A stretch of 64,000 nt of DNA, from contig NZ_SLZK01000003.1 of the NCBI RefSeq assembly GCF_004341105.1, forward strand, positions 372,001-436,000. The letters are read 5' to 3'. The DNA is from Rhizobium sp. BK418 (lineage in GTDB: Bacteria > Pseudomonadota > Alphaproteobacteria > Rhizobiales > Rhizobiaceae). Positions 36,825-46,208 of this stretch are shown piece by piece (position 1 is the first letter of the stretch; every line of letters begins with the position of its first letter). A model generated the notes under the pieces. It was not told the DNA's origin and did no database searches. It worked only from the letters and a program-made list of their open reading frames with translations. The translations under genes and the position numbers were made by a program.

Positions 36825-37352
36825 TTACTCCTTGTCCTTCAGGTCATTCTTTGAGGTCACGCTCATCAGCTTCTCAAGGAAGCCGAGCATGACCGCAGAC
36901 ACGACGAAGGCCAGATGCATGAAGGTCAGCCACATGATCTTGCCATCCTCATACTGATTGACGTTGAGGAAGACCTGCAGCAGGTGGATAGAGGAAATGG
37001 CGACGATGGAGGAGGCGACCTTGATTTTCAGGCTGCCGGAATCGAGCTTGCCGAGGAAAGAGACTTCGCCTTCCTTTTCAGCCTCGTCGAAGCGGCTGAC
37101 GAAATTCTCATAGCCAGAGATCATCACCATGACGATGAGGCTTGCGACGAGTGCCGCATCGATGAGACCGAGCATGGCGAGGATCATTTCGGCCTCGCCG
37201 AGCTCAAACACGCTTCCTGCGACCTTCAGGAACTTGAAAGCGAAGGACACGGCGTAGACGGCGAGCGCCAGCACGAGGCCAACGTAGAAAACCACCAGCA
37301 ACCAGCGGCTGGAAAGAATGATGCGCTCGACGAGGAGCTCGAGTGATTTCAT
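36825..37352 (-). CDS. UPF0114 (YqhA-type) integral membrane protein
   Basis: The 175-residue protein has four predicted membrane segments and the family opening LELLVERIILSSRWLLVVFYVGL, plus MVMISGYENFVSRFD in the loop. UPF0114 proteins are widespread with no settled function. It is divergent from fhs across ~155 bp. Confidence 0.85.
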   Translation of the reverse strand: MKSLELLVERIILSSRWLLVVFYVGLVLALAVYAVSFAFKFLKVAGSVFELGEAEMILAMLGLIDAALVASLIVMVMISGYENFVSRFDEAEKEGEVSFLGKLDSGSLKIKVASSIVAISSIHLLQVFLNVNQYEDGKIMWLTFMHLAFVVSAVMLGFLEKLMSVTSKNDLKDKE

Positions 37353-37508
37353 GGTTGGCCCCGTAAAGCCCAGAATCGCTTGTTCCTAATAAGCAGCCGA
37401 ACAAGCGGGCCGCAAGCGCAGCTCTATTCACAGTTTGGGCATATTTCGCTATCTCGTTGAATAAACGCCCGAGTCCGTCACGCGCTCAGAAAGCGGGGAA
37501 CCTGATCC

Positions 37509-39188
37509 ATGGCTGCCATTAAGTCCGATATCGAAATCGCGCGTGCGGCAACGAAGAAGCCGATCTTCGAGATCGGCGCCAAGCTCGGCATCCCGCCGGA
37601 GCAACTGGTTCCCTACGGTCACGACAAGGCCAAGGTCAGCGCCGAGTTCATTGCCGCACAGGAAGACAGGAAGGACGGCAAGCTGATCCTCGTCACCGCC
37701 ATCAATCCGACGCCGGCGGGCGAGGGCAAGACGACGACCACGGTCGGCCTCGGCGACGGGCTGAACCGCATCGGCAAGAAGGCGATCGTCTGCATACGCG
37801 AAGCTTCGCTCGGTCCCTGCTTCGGGGTGAAAGGCGGGGCGGCGGGCGGCGGTTATGCGCAGGTCGTGCCGATGGAAGACATCAACCTGCATTTTACGGG
37901 CGATTTCCACGCGATCACCTCGGCACACAATTTGCTCGCGGCGATGATCGATAACCACATCTATTGGGGTAACGAACAGAATATCGATCTGCGCCGGATC
38001 ACCTGGCGGCGGGTGATGGACATGAACGACCGGGCGTTGCGCAGCATGGTCTCCTCGCTCGGTGGCGTGTCCAACGGCTTTCCGCGGCAAAACGGCTTCG
38101 ACATCACTGTGGCGTCCGAAGTCATGGCAATTCTCTGTCTGGCGAGCGATCTCAAGGATTTGGAGCGCCGGCTCGGTGACATTATTATCGGCTACCGCTT
38201 CGACAAGACGCCGGTCTATGCCCGCGACCTCAAGGCGGACGGCGCCATGGCCGTGCTCCTGAAGGATGCCATGCAGCCCAACCTCGTGCAGACGCTCGAA
38301 AACAATCCGGCCTTCGTACATGGCGGGCCTTTCGCCAACATCGCCCATGGCTGCAACTCGGTGATCGCGACGAAGACGGCGCTGAAGCTCGGCGAATATG
38401 TCGTGACGGAAGCGGGCTTCGGGGCCGATCTCGGGGCTGAGAAATTCTTCGACATCAAGTGCCGCAAGGCGGGATTGAAGCCGAGCGCTGCCGTGATTGT
38501 CGCGACAGTCCGGGCGCTGAAGATGAATGGCGGCGTGAAGAAGGACGATCTCGGCACGGAAAATGTGGGGGCGCTGCTTCGTGGCTGCTCCAACCTTGGC
38601 CGCCACATCGCCAATGTGCGCCGGTTCGGTGTGCCTGTTGTGGTTGCGATCAACCACTTCCTTTCGGATACGGATGCGGAAATCGCCGCTGTGAAGGAAT
38701 TTGTCGCGCGCCACGGCGCAGAAGCCATTCTCTGCCGCCACTGGTCGGAGGGTTCGGCCGGCATCGAGGACCTCGCCTATAAAGTGGTGGAACTTGCCGA
38801 GTCCGGGCAGGCGAAGTTCGAGCCGCTCTATGGTGATGACCTGCCGCTTATCGAAAAGATCGAGATCGTCGCATCGAAGATCTATCACGCGGGCGAAGTG
38901 ACGGCCGACAAGGCCGTGCGCGATCAGCTCGCGGCTTGGGAGGAGCAGGGCTACGGCAAACTGCCAGTCTGCATGGCGAAGACTCAATATTCGTTCTCGA
39001 CAGATCCGAACCTGCGCGGCGCACCTGAGGGGCACGTGGTATCCGTGCGCGAAGTGCGCTTGTCGGCAGGTGCGGGCTTCGTCGTCGTTATCACCGGCGA
39101 GATCATGACCATGCCCGGTCTGCCGAAATCACCGTCGGCGGAACGAATTTTCCTGAATGACCAGGGCTACATTGAGGGGCTGTTCTGA
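37509..39188 (+). CDS. fhs: Formate-tetrahydrofolate ligase
   Basis: The 559-residue cytoplasmic enzyme makes 10-formyl-tetrahydrofolate from formate, THF and ATP for one-carbon metabolism. The P-loop [14 protein letters not shown] (near residue 70), the conserved [14 protein letters not shown] and the C-terminal [11 protein letters not shown] are all intact; length is canonical. It is monocistronic. Confidence 0.97.
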   Translation: MAAIKSDIEIARAATKKPIFEIGAKLGIPPEQLVPYGHDKAKVSAEFIAAQEDRKDGKLILVTAINPTPAGEGKTTTTVGLGDGLNRIGKKAIVCIREASLGPCFGVKGGAAGGGYAQVVPMEDINLHFTGDFHAITSAHNLLAAMIDNHIYWGNEQNIDLRRITWRRVMDMNDRALRSMVSSLGGVSNGFPRQNGFDITVASEVMAILCLASDLKDLERRLGDIIIGYRFDKTPVYARDLKADGAMAVLLKDAMQPNLVQTLENNPAFVHGGPFANIAHGCNSVIATKTALKLGEYVVTEAGFGADLGAEKFFDIKCRKAGLKPSAAVIVATVRALKMNGGVKKDDLGTENVGALLRGCSNLGRHIANVRRFGVPVVVAINHFLSDTDAEIAAVKEFVARHGAEAILCRHWSEGSAGIEDLAYKVVELAESGQAKFEPLYGDDLPLIEKIEIVASKIYHAGEVTADKAVRDQLAAWEEQGYGKLPVCMAKTQYSFSTDPNLRGAPEGHVVSVREVRLSAGAGFVVVITGEIMTMPGLPKSPSAERIFLNDQGYIEGLF

Positions 39189-39303
39189 TCCTCAGTGGCG
39201 TTCGCGCTGTTGATGGCGAGATGACGCCGGCGTTTCCCGAAAACAACAAGCCCACGGCAGCCCAAAGCAGGCAGAAGATGATACAGGCTGCGATAGCCTT
39301 CAT
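39103..39303 (-). CDS. Possible small membrane peptide (doubtful)
   Basis: A 66-codon frame with a hydrophobic N-terminus ([17 protein letters not shown]) starts at ATG 39303 with GAGG about 9 nt upstream. Its last ~28 codons run antisense into the end of fhs, where chance open frames are common in this GC-rich DNA. Only the first half looks protein-like. I keep it at low confidence because the start region is otherwise unexplained. Confidence 0.2.
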   Translation of the reverse strand: MKAIAACIIFCLLWAAVGLLFSGNAGVISPSTARTPLRIRTAPQCSPGHSGKFVPPTVISADRAWS

Positions 39304-39394
39304 ACGCTTTCGATCCTCGACCTCATCGTCCTGAGACTTTGATTTGGGGATCTGAGGAACCGATTCAAGCTGTTATCTCAAGTGCCTGAAATAT

Positions 39395-40330
39395 TTAGTG
39401 GCAGTAGCGATAGCTGCCTTGCCTTTCGATCACGTCCAGATGGAAATGAGTCTCATGGGCTGCGTCGCTCTCCGGATCGAGTACCGTCGTAAAATAAAGG
39501 CAGGCTGCCGCGCTCACAGTGCGCTGGAATGCGCCGGTCAGTGTGGAATCCTCACGGCGTGAGCGGATGGCGACATCCTCGCCCTTTTCGAAGCTGAAGC
39601 TTGCAATGTCAATCGCGTTGCCGCGGGCATGTTCGGAAATCTTGCCTGTTTCGGCGCTGTTGCGCAGGCGGCAGATGTAAGCGGAGGCCTGATTGATCGT
39701 GGTGATACCGCCGCTTTCCGGCAGGGCGACCGAGACTGCGGGAATGACGCTTCCCTTCATCCATCGCGCCAGCGCCAGTGCCGTCGGGCAGCGCAATGTT
39801 GCTTCAGGTTTCAGTTTGATGCCGGGCAGGGCCTCAGAGACAACGATCGGCTTGTCGATGCCGCAGCCGTTGCCACCATCGATACGGGATGTCTCTCTGA
39901 AGACGACGCCGAGGCCCTGCAATTCTCTAGTACATTCTGCATGGTCCGCATCGCTTTCGGGCTCGATGGTTAGGTGCTGTTCCTCAAGGGTCTGTTCGCC
40001 TGGTGTTGGTGGCTTCTGTTCTTCCGACGGAGCAGGAGGTAACTCGTCCTTTCCGCTTGGTGGGGCGGGAGGGATTTCGGCAGGTTTGGGCTGAGGCGCT
40101 GGAACTTCCGAAGCTGGCAGTGGTGTCTCCGGCTTCTGCTCGGGCGCTGCTTCCTGCGGAGACTTGGGAGCTTCTTTCGCTTGCGGCTTCTTTTCCGGTT
40201 CGGGGGCCGCGGGGGCCTCAACTGCTGTTTCTGGCTTTGCTTGCGGCACCGGGCCGTTTCGCGGCAGTCTTGCTCCGGGGAGCAGGGCGAGTGCGGCAAG
40301 AAGGACCGCCATCTTCCGAAATTCTCTCAC
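39395..40330 (-). CDS. Extensin-like C-terminal domain protein with Pro-rich linker
   Basis: The 311-residue product starts with a hydrophobic stretch (VLLAALALLPGARL) suggesting export, then ~100 residues rich in Pro/Glu/Lys repeats (such as PAPQPKPAEIPPAP), then an extensin-like domain with Cys pairs (GNGCGIDKPI, LRCPTALALARWM) and SEHARGNAIDIASF, where His and Asp resemble D-Ala-D-Ala peptidase-like metal ligands, ending HETHFHLDV. A cell-wall-related role is inferred. The GTG at 40330 has GGGAAAG 5 nt upstream; ATG 40312 is an alternative. Opposite to the TonB receptor gene. Confidence 0.75.
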   Translation of the reverse strand: MREFRKMAVLLAALALLPGARLPRNGPVPQAKPETAVEAPAAPEPEKKPQAKEAPKSPQEAAPEQKPETPLPASEVPAPQPKPAEIPPAPPSGKDELPPAPSEEQKPPTPGEQTLEEQHLTIEPESDADHAECTRELQGLGVVFRETSRIDGGNGCGIDKPIVVSEALPGIKLKPEATLRCPTALALARWMKGSVIPAVSVALPESGGITTINQASAYICRLRNSAETGKISEHARGNAIDIASFSFEKGEDVAIRSRREDSTLTGAFQRTVSAAACLYFTTVLDPESDAAHETHFHLDVIERQGSYRYCH

Positions 40331-40426
40331 ATGTCTTTCCCGTCGTCGATCGCGCGGAGAGGAAACGCAAGAGCGGCGAATTCGTTGCAATTGCGCAACG
40401 TTTGCTGACTTCGTTAAAACTTGATG

Positions 40427-40440
40427 ATCTTATTCAAGAT
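40427..40440. promoter_or_regulatory. Palindrome upstream of the iron operator
   Basis: ATCTT-ATTC-AAGAT is a perfect 5-4-5 inverted repeat 17 bp upstream of the candidate iron-responsive operator. It could bind a second regulator of the TonB receptor gene; the protein is unknown. Confidence 0.4.
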
Positions 40441-40456
40441 AAATCGGCGCTATATA

Positions 40457-40485
40457 TTGACAATAAAAGTCATGTTTTTTATGCG
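40457..40485 (+). promoter_or_regulatory. Promoter with RirA-type iron-responsive operator
   Basis: TGA-CAATAAAAG-TCA at 40458-40472 matches the TGA-N9-TCA iron-responsive operator described in Rhizobium. It overlaps a perfect -35 hexamer TTGACA (40457-40462); a weaker -10 (TATGCG) follows after 17 nt. RirA binding there under iron sufficiency would block transcription of the TonB receptor. Confidence 0.65.
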
Positions 40486-40591
40486 GCAAAAAGAAGGCGG
40501 CCGTTGGGGCCGTTCTACGTGCCTAGCCAGCCCCTCGTGCATCTGATGCCGACCAGCCAGCCCGGTTATTCATCACTCAAGGGTTGGTTTC

Positions 40592-42823
40592 ATGGTTCTT
40601 GGACGTTGGCGTTCCGCGCTTTTGGTCTGCACAGCAGCCGCAATTACTTTTCCGCTTTCACATGCCTTCGCGCAGAGCGTCACACCCGCCGCGACCACGA
40701 CGGATGAAAAGTCCACCGTGTTGGCGCCGATCGTCGTGAAAGGTTCTCGTGCTGTAAAGGATGCCGGCAGCGCAGCGGACAGCCCGATGGTCTCGGAGAC
40801 GACTGCCGAACAGATCGATCAGAAGCAGATCACCAGTATCGAAGATCTCGGTCGCACTACCGAACCTGGCGTTTTCTTCAACGTCAACAATGAGAGCGTC
40901 AATATCCGTGGTCTCGAACAGAGCCGCGTGCTGACGACAATTGACGGTATTCCGATTCCTTATCTCGACGACGGCGCGCGCGGTGCCGAAGGCGGAAGCA
41001 ACACCTTCAACTTTGATTCCCTTTCGACAGTTGACGTTTTGCGGGGAGGGGACTCCAGCCGAGCCGGTTCCGGTGCTCTCGGCGGCGCACTGCTTCTGCG
41101 GACGCTGGAGCCGGAAGATCTTATCGATCCGAATGCGACATGGGGCGGTATTTTCAAGTTTGGCTACGACAGTAAGGATCGCAGCTTCGGAGGTTCCGCC
41201 GCCGTCGCGAAACGCATCGACAATACTGCCATGTTGTTCCAGGGCGATTATCGGAAGGGCCACGAGTCTGAGAACAACGGTGACGTTGGCGGATACGGCG
41301 CGACGCGCACCGAGGAAAATCCGGAAGACTACCGTTCGAAAAATTTCCTCTTCAAGCTTCGTCAATATACGGATAGTGGCCATACTTTCGGGCTGACCGG
41401 CGAACATTATGACAAGGATCGCGACATCGATCTTATGACGGGGCAGGGGCTTACCGGCACCTATCGTCCAGGCAACCGCAATACGTTCAATGATGCCAAG
41501 CGCGACCGTGTATCGCTGGATTACAAATATGAAGCCACGGACGCGGATAGCCTGATCGATCGGGCAAATGCGGTGTTCTACTGGCAGGATGTTGTAAAAA
41601 ACGCCGGCGATGACAGCATTCGCAGCACCTCGCCGATCGGTATCTTTAAACGTGACAACGAATTCGAGCAGCGGGCGATCGGCTTTGCCGGAAATGCCGA
41701 GAAGAGTTTCGAAGAAGGCGGTTTCAATCACAAAGTAACCGCCGGGCTGGATATTTCGTTCTCGACGGCAAGCCAGTATTCCTCTGGTGAGGACAATTGC
41801 GGGCCAGGACCGTTCGCGCCGTTCGCTGCGTGTAACTTCCTGCATACAAATCAATCCGATATGCCCGACGTCGACGGCAAGAGGGTTGGTTTCTTTATCG
41901 ATGACAAGATCTCGGTCGATGACAGCCCCTTCTCGCTGACACCGGGTGTCCGTTTCGATTGGTATGATTACAGCCCGAAGCAGACGGCTGCTTATGAAGA
42001 GAACCCTGCCTATGATGGTCTGCCAGCTGGGCAGAGCGATAGCCAGCTCTCGCCGAAGCTGCGAGCATCCTTCGAGCCTCGCGAGGATGTCGAAATCTAC
42101 GCGCAGTGGTCGATGGGCTTCCGTGCGCCTGATGTTCAGGAGCTCTATCTCGATTATGGCGCGCCGGGCAGTTACCTCAACCTTGGAAATCCGGATCTGA
42201 AGCCGGAAACCAGCCAAGGCATCGAAATCGGCGCGAATTTCGGTGATGACGACCTCGGTGGTCACCTCGGTCTGTTCTACAACAAGTATCGCGACTTCAT
42301 CGATACCGAGTCTATCACGGACACGACCGGCACATATCCCCTCGGCATTACTTCGTACTTCAACCGTAACCATGTCCGTATTTACGGTATTGAAGCCAAC
42401 GCGCATAAGACCTTCGACAATGGCTTCCATGTCTCGGCCGGTATCAGCTATATGAACGGCATCGATACAGACACCAACGAAGTCATTCGATCGGTTACAC
42501 CCTTCAAGGCGATTGCCAGTGCCGGTTATGCCGCCGAAACCTGGGGTACCGATGTCACTTTCAACGCTTCGACCGGAGCGAAGGATGACGGCAACCCAAA
42601 GACGTTCGATGCGCCGGGATATGGCGTCGTTGATCTGACTGCATGGTGGGAGCCCGAACAGATCAAGGGCATGACGCTTCGAGCTGGTGTCTATAACGTC
42701 TTTGACAAAACTTACTACGAGGCGGTCAATACGCAGACGCTTGCAGTGCCGGCTGCACAGCCGACGGAATATTATTCCGATGCCGGGCGCACTTTTAAGG
42801 TCACATTGACCCAGCGTTTCTAA
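40592..42823 (+). CDS. TonB-dependent outer-membrane receptor, heme/hemoglobin-type
   Basis: The 743-residue product has a signal peptide (residues 1-27), a TonB box-like LAPIVVKGSR, a plug domain (EPGVFFNVNNESVNIRGLEQSRV) and a 22-strand-type barrel ending KVTLTQRF. It belongs to the TonB heme/hemoglobin receptor group, with FRAP and a GNPDLKPE variant of NPNL. The His expected between these motifs in many heme receptors is absent, so the ligand is uncertain and a siderophore or other iron chelate remains possible. AAGGG precedes the ATG. An iron operator lies 120 bp upstream. Confidence 0.82.
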   Translation: MVLGRWRSALLVCTAAAITFPLSHAFAQSVTPAATTTDEKSTVLAPIVVKGSRAVKDAGSAADSPMVSETTAEQIDQKQITSIEDLGRTTEPGVFFNVNNESVNIRGLEQSRVLTTIDGIPIPYLDDGARGAEGGSNTFNFDSLSTVDVLRGGDSSRAGSGALGGALLLRTLEPEDLIDPNATWGGIFKFGYDSKDRSFGGSAAVAKRIDNTAMLFQGDYRKGHESENNGDVGGYGATRTEENPEDYRSKNFLFKLRQYTDSGHTFGLTGEHYDKDRDIDLMTGQGLTGTYRPGNRNTFNDAKRDRVSLDYKYEATDADSLIDRANAVFYWQDVVKNAGDDSIRSTSPIGIFKRDNEFEQRAIGFAGNAEKSFEEGGFNHKVTAGLDISFSTASQYSSGEDNCGPGPFAPFAACNFLHTNQSDMPDVDGKRVGFFIDDKISVDDSPFSLTPGVRFDWYDYSPKQTAAYEENPAYDGLPAGQSDSQLSPKLRASFEPREDVEIYAQWSMGFRAPDVQELYLDYGAPGSYLNLGNPDLKPETSQGIEIGANFGDDDLGGHLGLFYNKYRDFIDTESITDTTGTYPLGITSYFNRNHVRIYGIEANAHKTFDNGFHVSAGISYMNGIDTDTNEVIRSVTPFKAIASAGYAAETWGTDVTFNASTGAKDDGNPKTFDAPGYGVVDLTAWWEPEQIKGMTLRAGVYNVFDKTYYEAVNTQTLAVPAAQPTEYYSDAGRTFKVTLTQRF

Positions 42824-42830
42824 TATTCCC

Positions 42831-42855
42831 AGGGCGGCGTTGGGCCGCCCTTTTT
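42831..42855 (+). terminator. Rho-independent terminator of the TonB receptor gene
   Basis: A perfect 8-bp stem AGGGCGGC / GCCGCCCT with a 5-nt loop runs directly into five Ts, 7 nt after the stop codon. Confidence 0.88.
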
Positions 42856-42873
42856 GCTGCGCGAATGGCCCCC

Positions 42874-42902
42874 TTGCGCTTGGCCTCATCTCAGGCTAAC
42901 AA
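42874..42902 (+). promoter_or_regulatory. Promoter of trpL-trpE(G)
   Basis: TTGCGC (42874-42879) and TAACAA (42897-42902) are separated by 17 nt. The predicted start point, 7-9 nt downstream, falls at or next to the A of the trpL ATG at 42911. No ribosome site precedes that ATG. Confidence 0.6.
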
Positions 42903-42910
42903 TTTTGCCC

Positions 42911-42955
42911 ATGAAGAAGTCCTTGAACATTGCAGTTTGGTGGTGGGCTCGCTGA
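42911..42955 (+). CDS. trpL: trp operon leader peptide TrpL
   Basis: The 14-codon frame encodes MKKSLNIAVWWWAR and stops at TGA 42953. Three consecutive Trp codons make ribosome stalling sensitive to charged tRNA-Trp, and the S. meliloti leader has the same ending (WWWAR). Just downstream lie overlapping antiterminator and terminator stems before trpE(G). There is no Shine-Dalgarno sequence, and the promoter position suggests a leaderless message. In S. meliloti both the attenuated RNA (rnTrpL) and the peptide have additional trans functions. Confidence 0.93.
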   Translation: MKKSLNIAVWWWAR

Positions 42956-43022
42956 GGCGGCCTCGACCAATCGTGTCCAAAGACGACGAACGAGCCGCCC
43001 GAAACTTCGAGGCGGCTTTTTT
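42956..43022 (+). terminator. trp attenuator (antiterminator and terminator)
   Basis: The terminator is AGCCGCC (42993-42999) paired with GGCGGCT (43011-43017), with an additional inner CGAA/TTCG helix, followed by TTTTTT (43017-43022). The competing antiterminator pairs GGCGG-C-CTCG (42956-42965) with CGAGCCGCC (42991-42999), so it sequesters the left arm of the terminator. Ribosome stalling at the Trp codons just upstream would favour the antiterminator. Confidence 0.88.
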
Positions 43023-43067
43023 GTTTCAAAGGCCGCCTTCGTCCGGGCCCGATAACGGAGTGGAACT

Positions 43068-45257
43068 ATGGTAACGATCCTGCGGGATGATGGTGCGGAA
43101 ATCTACGAGACCAGGGGCGGCATCACCGTCACGAGGCAAAGGCGAGCCATTCCCTATGCCGATGCGGTTTCGTCCTATGTCGACAAGCTCGACGAGCGGC
43201 GGGGCGCCGTCTTTTCCTCGAATTACGAATATCCGGGTCGTTATACGCGTTGGGATACGGCCGTCGTTGATCCGCCGCTCGGTGTTTCCTCCTTCGGCCG
43301 CAATGTCTGGATCGAGGCCCATAACGAGCGCGGCGAGGTTATCCTCGGCTTTATCGCCGAGCGGCTGAAGACGGTTCGTGAGCTAGAGCTTGGCGCATCG
43401 AGCGCACGCCGGCTCGACCTTACGGTGAAGATGCCGGATCGCGTCTTTACCGAAGAAGAGCGCTCGAAAATGCCGACGGTCTTTACCGTCCTTCGCGCCA
43501 TCACCGATCTTTTCCACTCGCAGGCCGATGCCAGCCTCGGTTTTTATGGCGCCTTCGGCTACGATCTCGCCTTCCAGTTCGATGCGATCAATTTGAAGCT
43601 GGAACGGCCTTCCGATCAGCGCGACATGGTTCTCTACCTGCCGGATGAAATCCTCGTCGTCGATAACTACGCCGCCAAAGCATGGATCGATCGGTACGAT
43701 TTCGCCAAGGATGGCAAGACGACCGAAGGCAAGGCCGAGGATATTGCGGCAGAGCCCTTCGTGCGCACCAATGCCATCCCGCCCAAGAGCGATCATCGTC
43801 CGGGCGAATATGCTGAACTTGTCGTCAAGGCGAAGGAGAGCTTCCGCAAAGGCGATCTTTTCGAAGTCGTGCCCGGCCAGAAATTCATGGAGCGTTGCGA
43901 AAGCAAGCCATCCGACATTTCCAAGCGGCTGAAGGCGATCAATCCGTCTCCCTATTCCTTCTTCATTAACCTCGGAAACCAGGAATATCTGGTCGGTGCC
44001 TCGCCGGAAATGTTCGTGCGCGTGTCCGGCCGCCGCATCGAGACCTGCCCGATCTCGGGCACGATCAAGCGCGGCGACGATCCGATCGCCGACAGCGAGC
44101 AGATCCTGAAGCTCTTGAATTCCAAGAAAGACGAGTCCGAACTCACCATGTGCTCGGACGTCGATCGCAACGACAAGAGCCGCGTCTGTGAGCCGGGCTC
44201 GGTAAAGGTCATCGGCCGCAGGCAGATCGAGATGTACTCGCGCCTCATTCACACGGTCGATCATATCGAGGGCCGCCTGCGCGACGATATGGATGCGTTC
44301 GACGGCTTCCTCAGCCACGCCTGGGCCGTGACTGTAACGGGTGCGCCGAAGCTCTGGGCCATGCGTTTCATCGAATCGCATGAGAAGAGCCCGCGCGCAT
44401 GGTATGGTGGTGCGATCGGCATGGTCGGCTTCAATGGCGATATGAATACCGGCCTGACGCTGCGCACCGTACGCATCAAGGATGGTATTGCGGAAGTGCG
44501 CGCCGGCGCGACGCTGCTCAATGATTCGATTCCCGAGGAAGAAGAAGCAGAAACCGAACTGAAGGCCTCCGCCATGCTTTCCGCAATTCGTGATGCCAGG
44601 ACGGGCAATTCCGGCAAGACCCAGCGCGATGTTGCATCTGTTGGCAAGGGCGTCAACATCCTGCTGATCGACCACGAAGACAGCTTCGTGCATACGCTGG
44701 CGAATTACTTCCGCCAGACGGGCGCTACGGTTTCGACCGTGCGCACGCCGGTGCCGGAGGAGATTTTCGACCGGCTGAACCCGGATCTCGTCGTCCTCTC
44801 GCCTGGTCCCGGCAATCCCAAGGATTTCGACTGCAAGGCGACGATCAAGAAGGCCCGCGCCCGCAACCTGCCGATCTTCGGCGTCTGCCTTGGCCTGCAG
44901 GCTCTCGCCGAAGCCTATGGCGGCGAGCTTCGTCATCTGGCGCTGCCGATGCATGGCAAGCCATCGCGGATACGCGTGCTGGAGCCGGGTATCGTTTTCT
45001 CGGGGCTAGCCAAGGAAGTCACTGTCGGCCGCTATCACTCGATCTTTGCCGATCCTTCGACACTGCCTCGGGAGTTCATCATCACTGCGGAGAGCGAGGA
45101 TGGCACCATCATGGGCATCGAGCATGCCAAGGAACCGATCGCGGCGGTACAGTTCCATCCGGAATCGATCATGACGCTTGGCGGCGATGCCGGCATGCGG
45201 ATGATCGAGAATGTGGTTGCGCATCTTGCCCGCCGGGCAAAGACCAAGGCGGCCTGA
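43068..45257 (+). CDS. trpE: Fused anthranilate synthase TrpE(G)
   Basis: The 729-residue protein fuses the chorismate-binding component I (residues ~1-510; [32 protein letters not shown]) with the glutamine amidotransferase component II (~530-729; Cys607 in [15 protein letters not shown] with the catalytic His). It makes anthranilate, the first step of tryptophan synthesis. This fusion is typical of rhizobia. Expression is controlled by the trpL attenuator, and the ATG lies 46 nt past the attenuator T-run. Other trp genes are not in the window. Confidence 0.97.
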   Translation: MVTILRDDGAEIYETRGGITVTRQRRAIPYADAVSSYVDKLDERRGAVFSSNYEYPGRYTRWDTAVVDPPLGVSSFGRNVWIEAHNERGEVILGFIAERLKTVRELELGASSARRLDLTVKMPDRVFTEEERSKMPTVFTVLRAITDLFHSQADASLGFYGAFGYDLAFQFDAINLKLERPSDQRDMVLYLPDEILVVDNYAAKAWIDRYDFAKDGKTTEGKAEDIAAEPFVRTNAIPPKSDHRPGEYAELVVKAKESFRKGDLFEVVPGQKFMERCESKPSDISKRLKAINPSPYSFFINLGNQEYLVGASPEMFVRVSGRRIETCPISGTIKRGDDPIADSEQILKLLNSKKDESELTMCSDVDRNDKSRVCEPGSVKVIGRRQIEMYSRLIHTVDHIEGRLRDDMDAFDGFLSHAWAVTVTGAPKLWAMRFIESHEKSPRAWYGGAIGMVGFNGDMNTGLTLRTVRIKDGIAEVRAGATLLNDSIPEEEEAETELKASAMLSAIRDARTGNSGKTQRDVASVGKGVNILLIDHEDSFVHTLANYFRQTGATVSTVRTPVPEEIFDRLNPDLVVLSPGPGNPKDFDCKATIKKARARNLPIFGVCLGLQALAEAYGGELRHLALPMHGKPSRIRVLEPGIVFSGLAKEVTVGRYHSIFADPSTLPREFIITAESEDGTIMGIEHAKEPIAAVQFHPESIMTLGGDAGMRMIENVVAHLARRAKTKAA

Positions 45258-45276
45258 CACCAAAGGCATAGCCAAT

Positions 45277-45306
45277 AAAAAACCCGCCGGAGACGGCGGG
45301 TTTTTT
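45277..45306. terminator. Bidirectional terminator after trpE(G)
   Basis: A perfect stem AAAAAACCCGCCG / CGGCGGGTTTTTT with a GAGA tetraloop lies between convergent trpE(G) and the DUF1328 gene. It has T-runs on both strands. Confidence 0.93.
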
Positions 45307-45326
45307 AGGTGCGTTAGGTTGTCGGC

Positions 45327-45491
45327 CTAGACCCGCCGCATGAGCCGGACAACGATGGACACGACGAACAGCACCAGGAAGATGAAGAACAGAACCTGGG
45401 CTATCGAAGCGGATGCGCCGGCAATGCCGCCAAATCCAAGTACGCCTGCAATCAGGGCTACGACGAGAAATACCAGAGCATAATACAGCAT
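45327..45491 (-). CDS. DUF1328 small membrane peptide (YtjA-type)
   Basis: The 54-residue peptide [20 protein letters not shown]... has two membrane segments with [14 protein letters not shown] between them, the DUF1328/UPF0391 signature. The ATG at 45491 has AAGGAGA 6 nt upstream. These small peptides are often induced by stress in alphaproteobacteria; an EcfG-type promoter directly upstream agrees. Confidence 0.9.
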   Translation of the reverse strand: MLYYALVFLVVALIAGVLGFGGIAGASASIAQVLFFIFLVLFVVSIVVRLMRRV

Positions 45492-45523
45492 CGCGATCTC
45501 CTTCAGCGGTTGCTGGCAAGGAT

Positions 45524-45548
45524 AACGGAAGCGTGAGCGCTTCGTTCC
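45524..45548 (-). promoter_or_regulatory. EcfG (RpoE2)-type general stress promoter
   Basis: On the minus strand GGAAC (45548-45544), a 16-nt spacer and CGTT (45527-45524) match the alphaproteobacterial general stress sigma factor consensus GGAAC-N16/17-CGTT exactly. It lies ~33 nt before the DUF1328 start codon, so the transcript would have a short leader containing the ribosome site. Confidence 0.8.
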
Positions 45549-45591
45549 ATTGTGGCTGCAACAATTGGATTTGCGTGCTGACGAACTCTCT

Positions 45592-46113
45592 TCAGCCGAA
45601 CTGCAAATCGGTCTTGAAAGACCAGTCCCCATCGCGCGGCATGGGCGGTTCTGCTGCCGCCAGATAGGACCTCGCCGGTCCCGTCAGCACGAACCAGAGG
45701 CAGGCGCCGATCATGAAATAGGTAACGGGCGGATCGTCCGAACGGGTAATGAAGGGAAGGCAGATGGCGGTGAAGAGGATGGCGAGCCGGACGGCCCATT
45801 CGGCCTCGCGCTTCAGGAAAGCCTTGGTCCTGAGCCTTTTGTAGGCAACGACGTCGTAACTATCCGCGTCGCGGCCGTTAAACAGCGACCAGGCCGAGGG
45901 GAGGGCAAGCATGACGATACCGCCGTAGCACAGAAGGAGCGCCGAGCCAGCGAGGAAATGGCTGGCTGCGACGACCAGCAGACCGGTCACGACAATGTTC
46001 CAGATCGGCTCAAGACGCTCGGGCGACAGGCCGGTCCGGATATGCCAGGCCCGCAAGAAGCTGGCCGCACCGTCGAGCAACGGTTGGTCGATATAGCGAT
46101 TGATCCAATGCAT
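45592..46113 (-). CDS. Uncharacterised membrane protein
   Basis: The 173-residue product has four likely membrane segments (for example [30 protein letters not shown] and [13 protein letters not shown]) and an N-terminal amphipathic part. I do not recognise a family. The ATG at 46113 starts [12 protein letters not shown]. Upstream DUF1328 expression from the EcfG promoter begins 44 bp downstream of its stop, so the two may be separate units. Confidence 0.65.
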   Translation of the reverse strand: MHWINRYIDQPLLDGAASFLRAWHIRTGLSPERLEPIWNIVVTGLLVVAASHFLAGSALLLCYGGIVMLALPSAWSLFNGRDADSYDVVAYKRLRTKAFLKREAEWAVRLAILFTAICLPFITRSDDPPVTYFMIGACLWFVLTGPARSYLAAAEPPMPRDGDWSFKTDLQFG

Positions 46114-46208
46114 GTCTCACGCGGTCCCCAATTGACTGCCGAGCCGTCAACATCATGCAATTTCGTCGCTATCATGGCACAAAGCGAACCTGCGGCGTTT
46201 TAGCGGGT

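Noticed and set aside
37449..39035. 528-codon minus-strand open frame over fhs
   Set aside because: fhs is full length and conserved on the plus strand; the antisense product is His/Arg-rich with no family.
40658..42889. 743-codon minus-strand open frame over the TonB receptor gene
   Set aside because: The plus-strand protein has signal peptide, plug and barrel; the antisense frame is a mirror effect of third-position GC.
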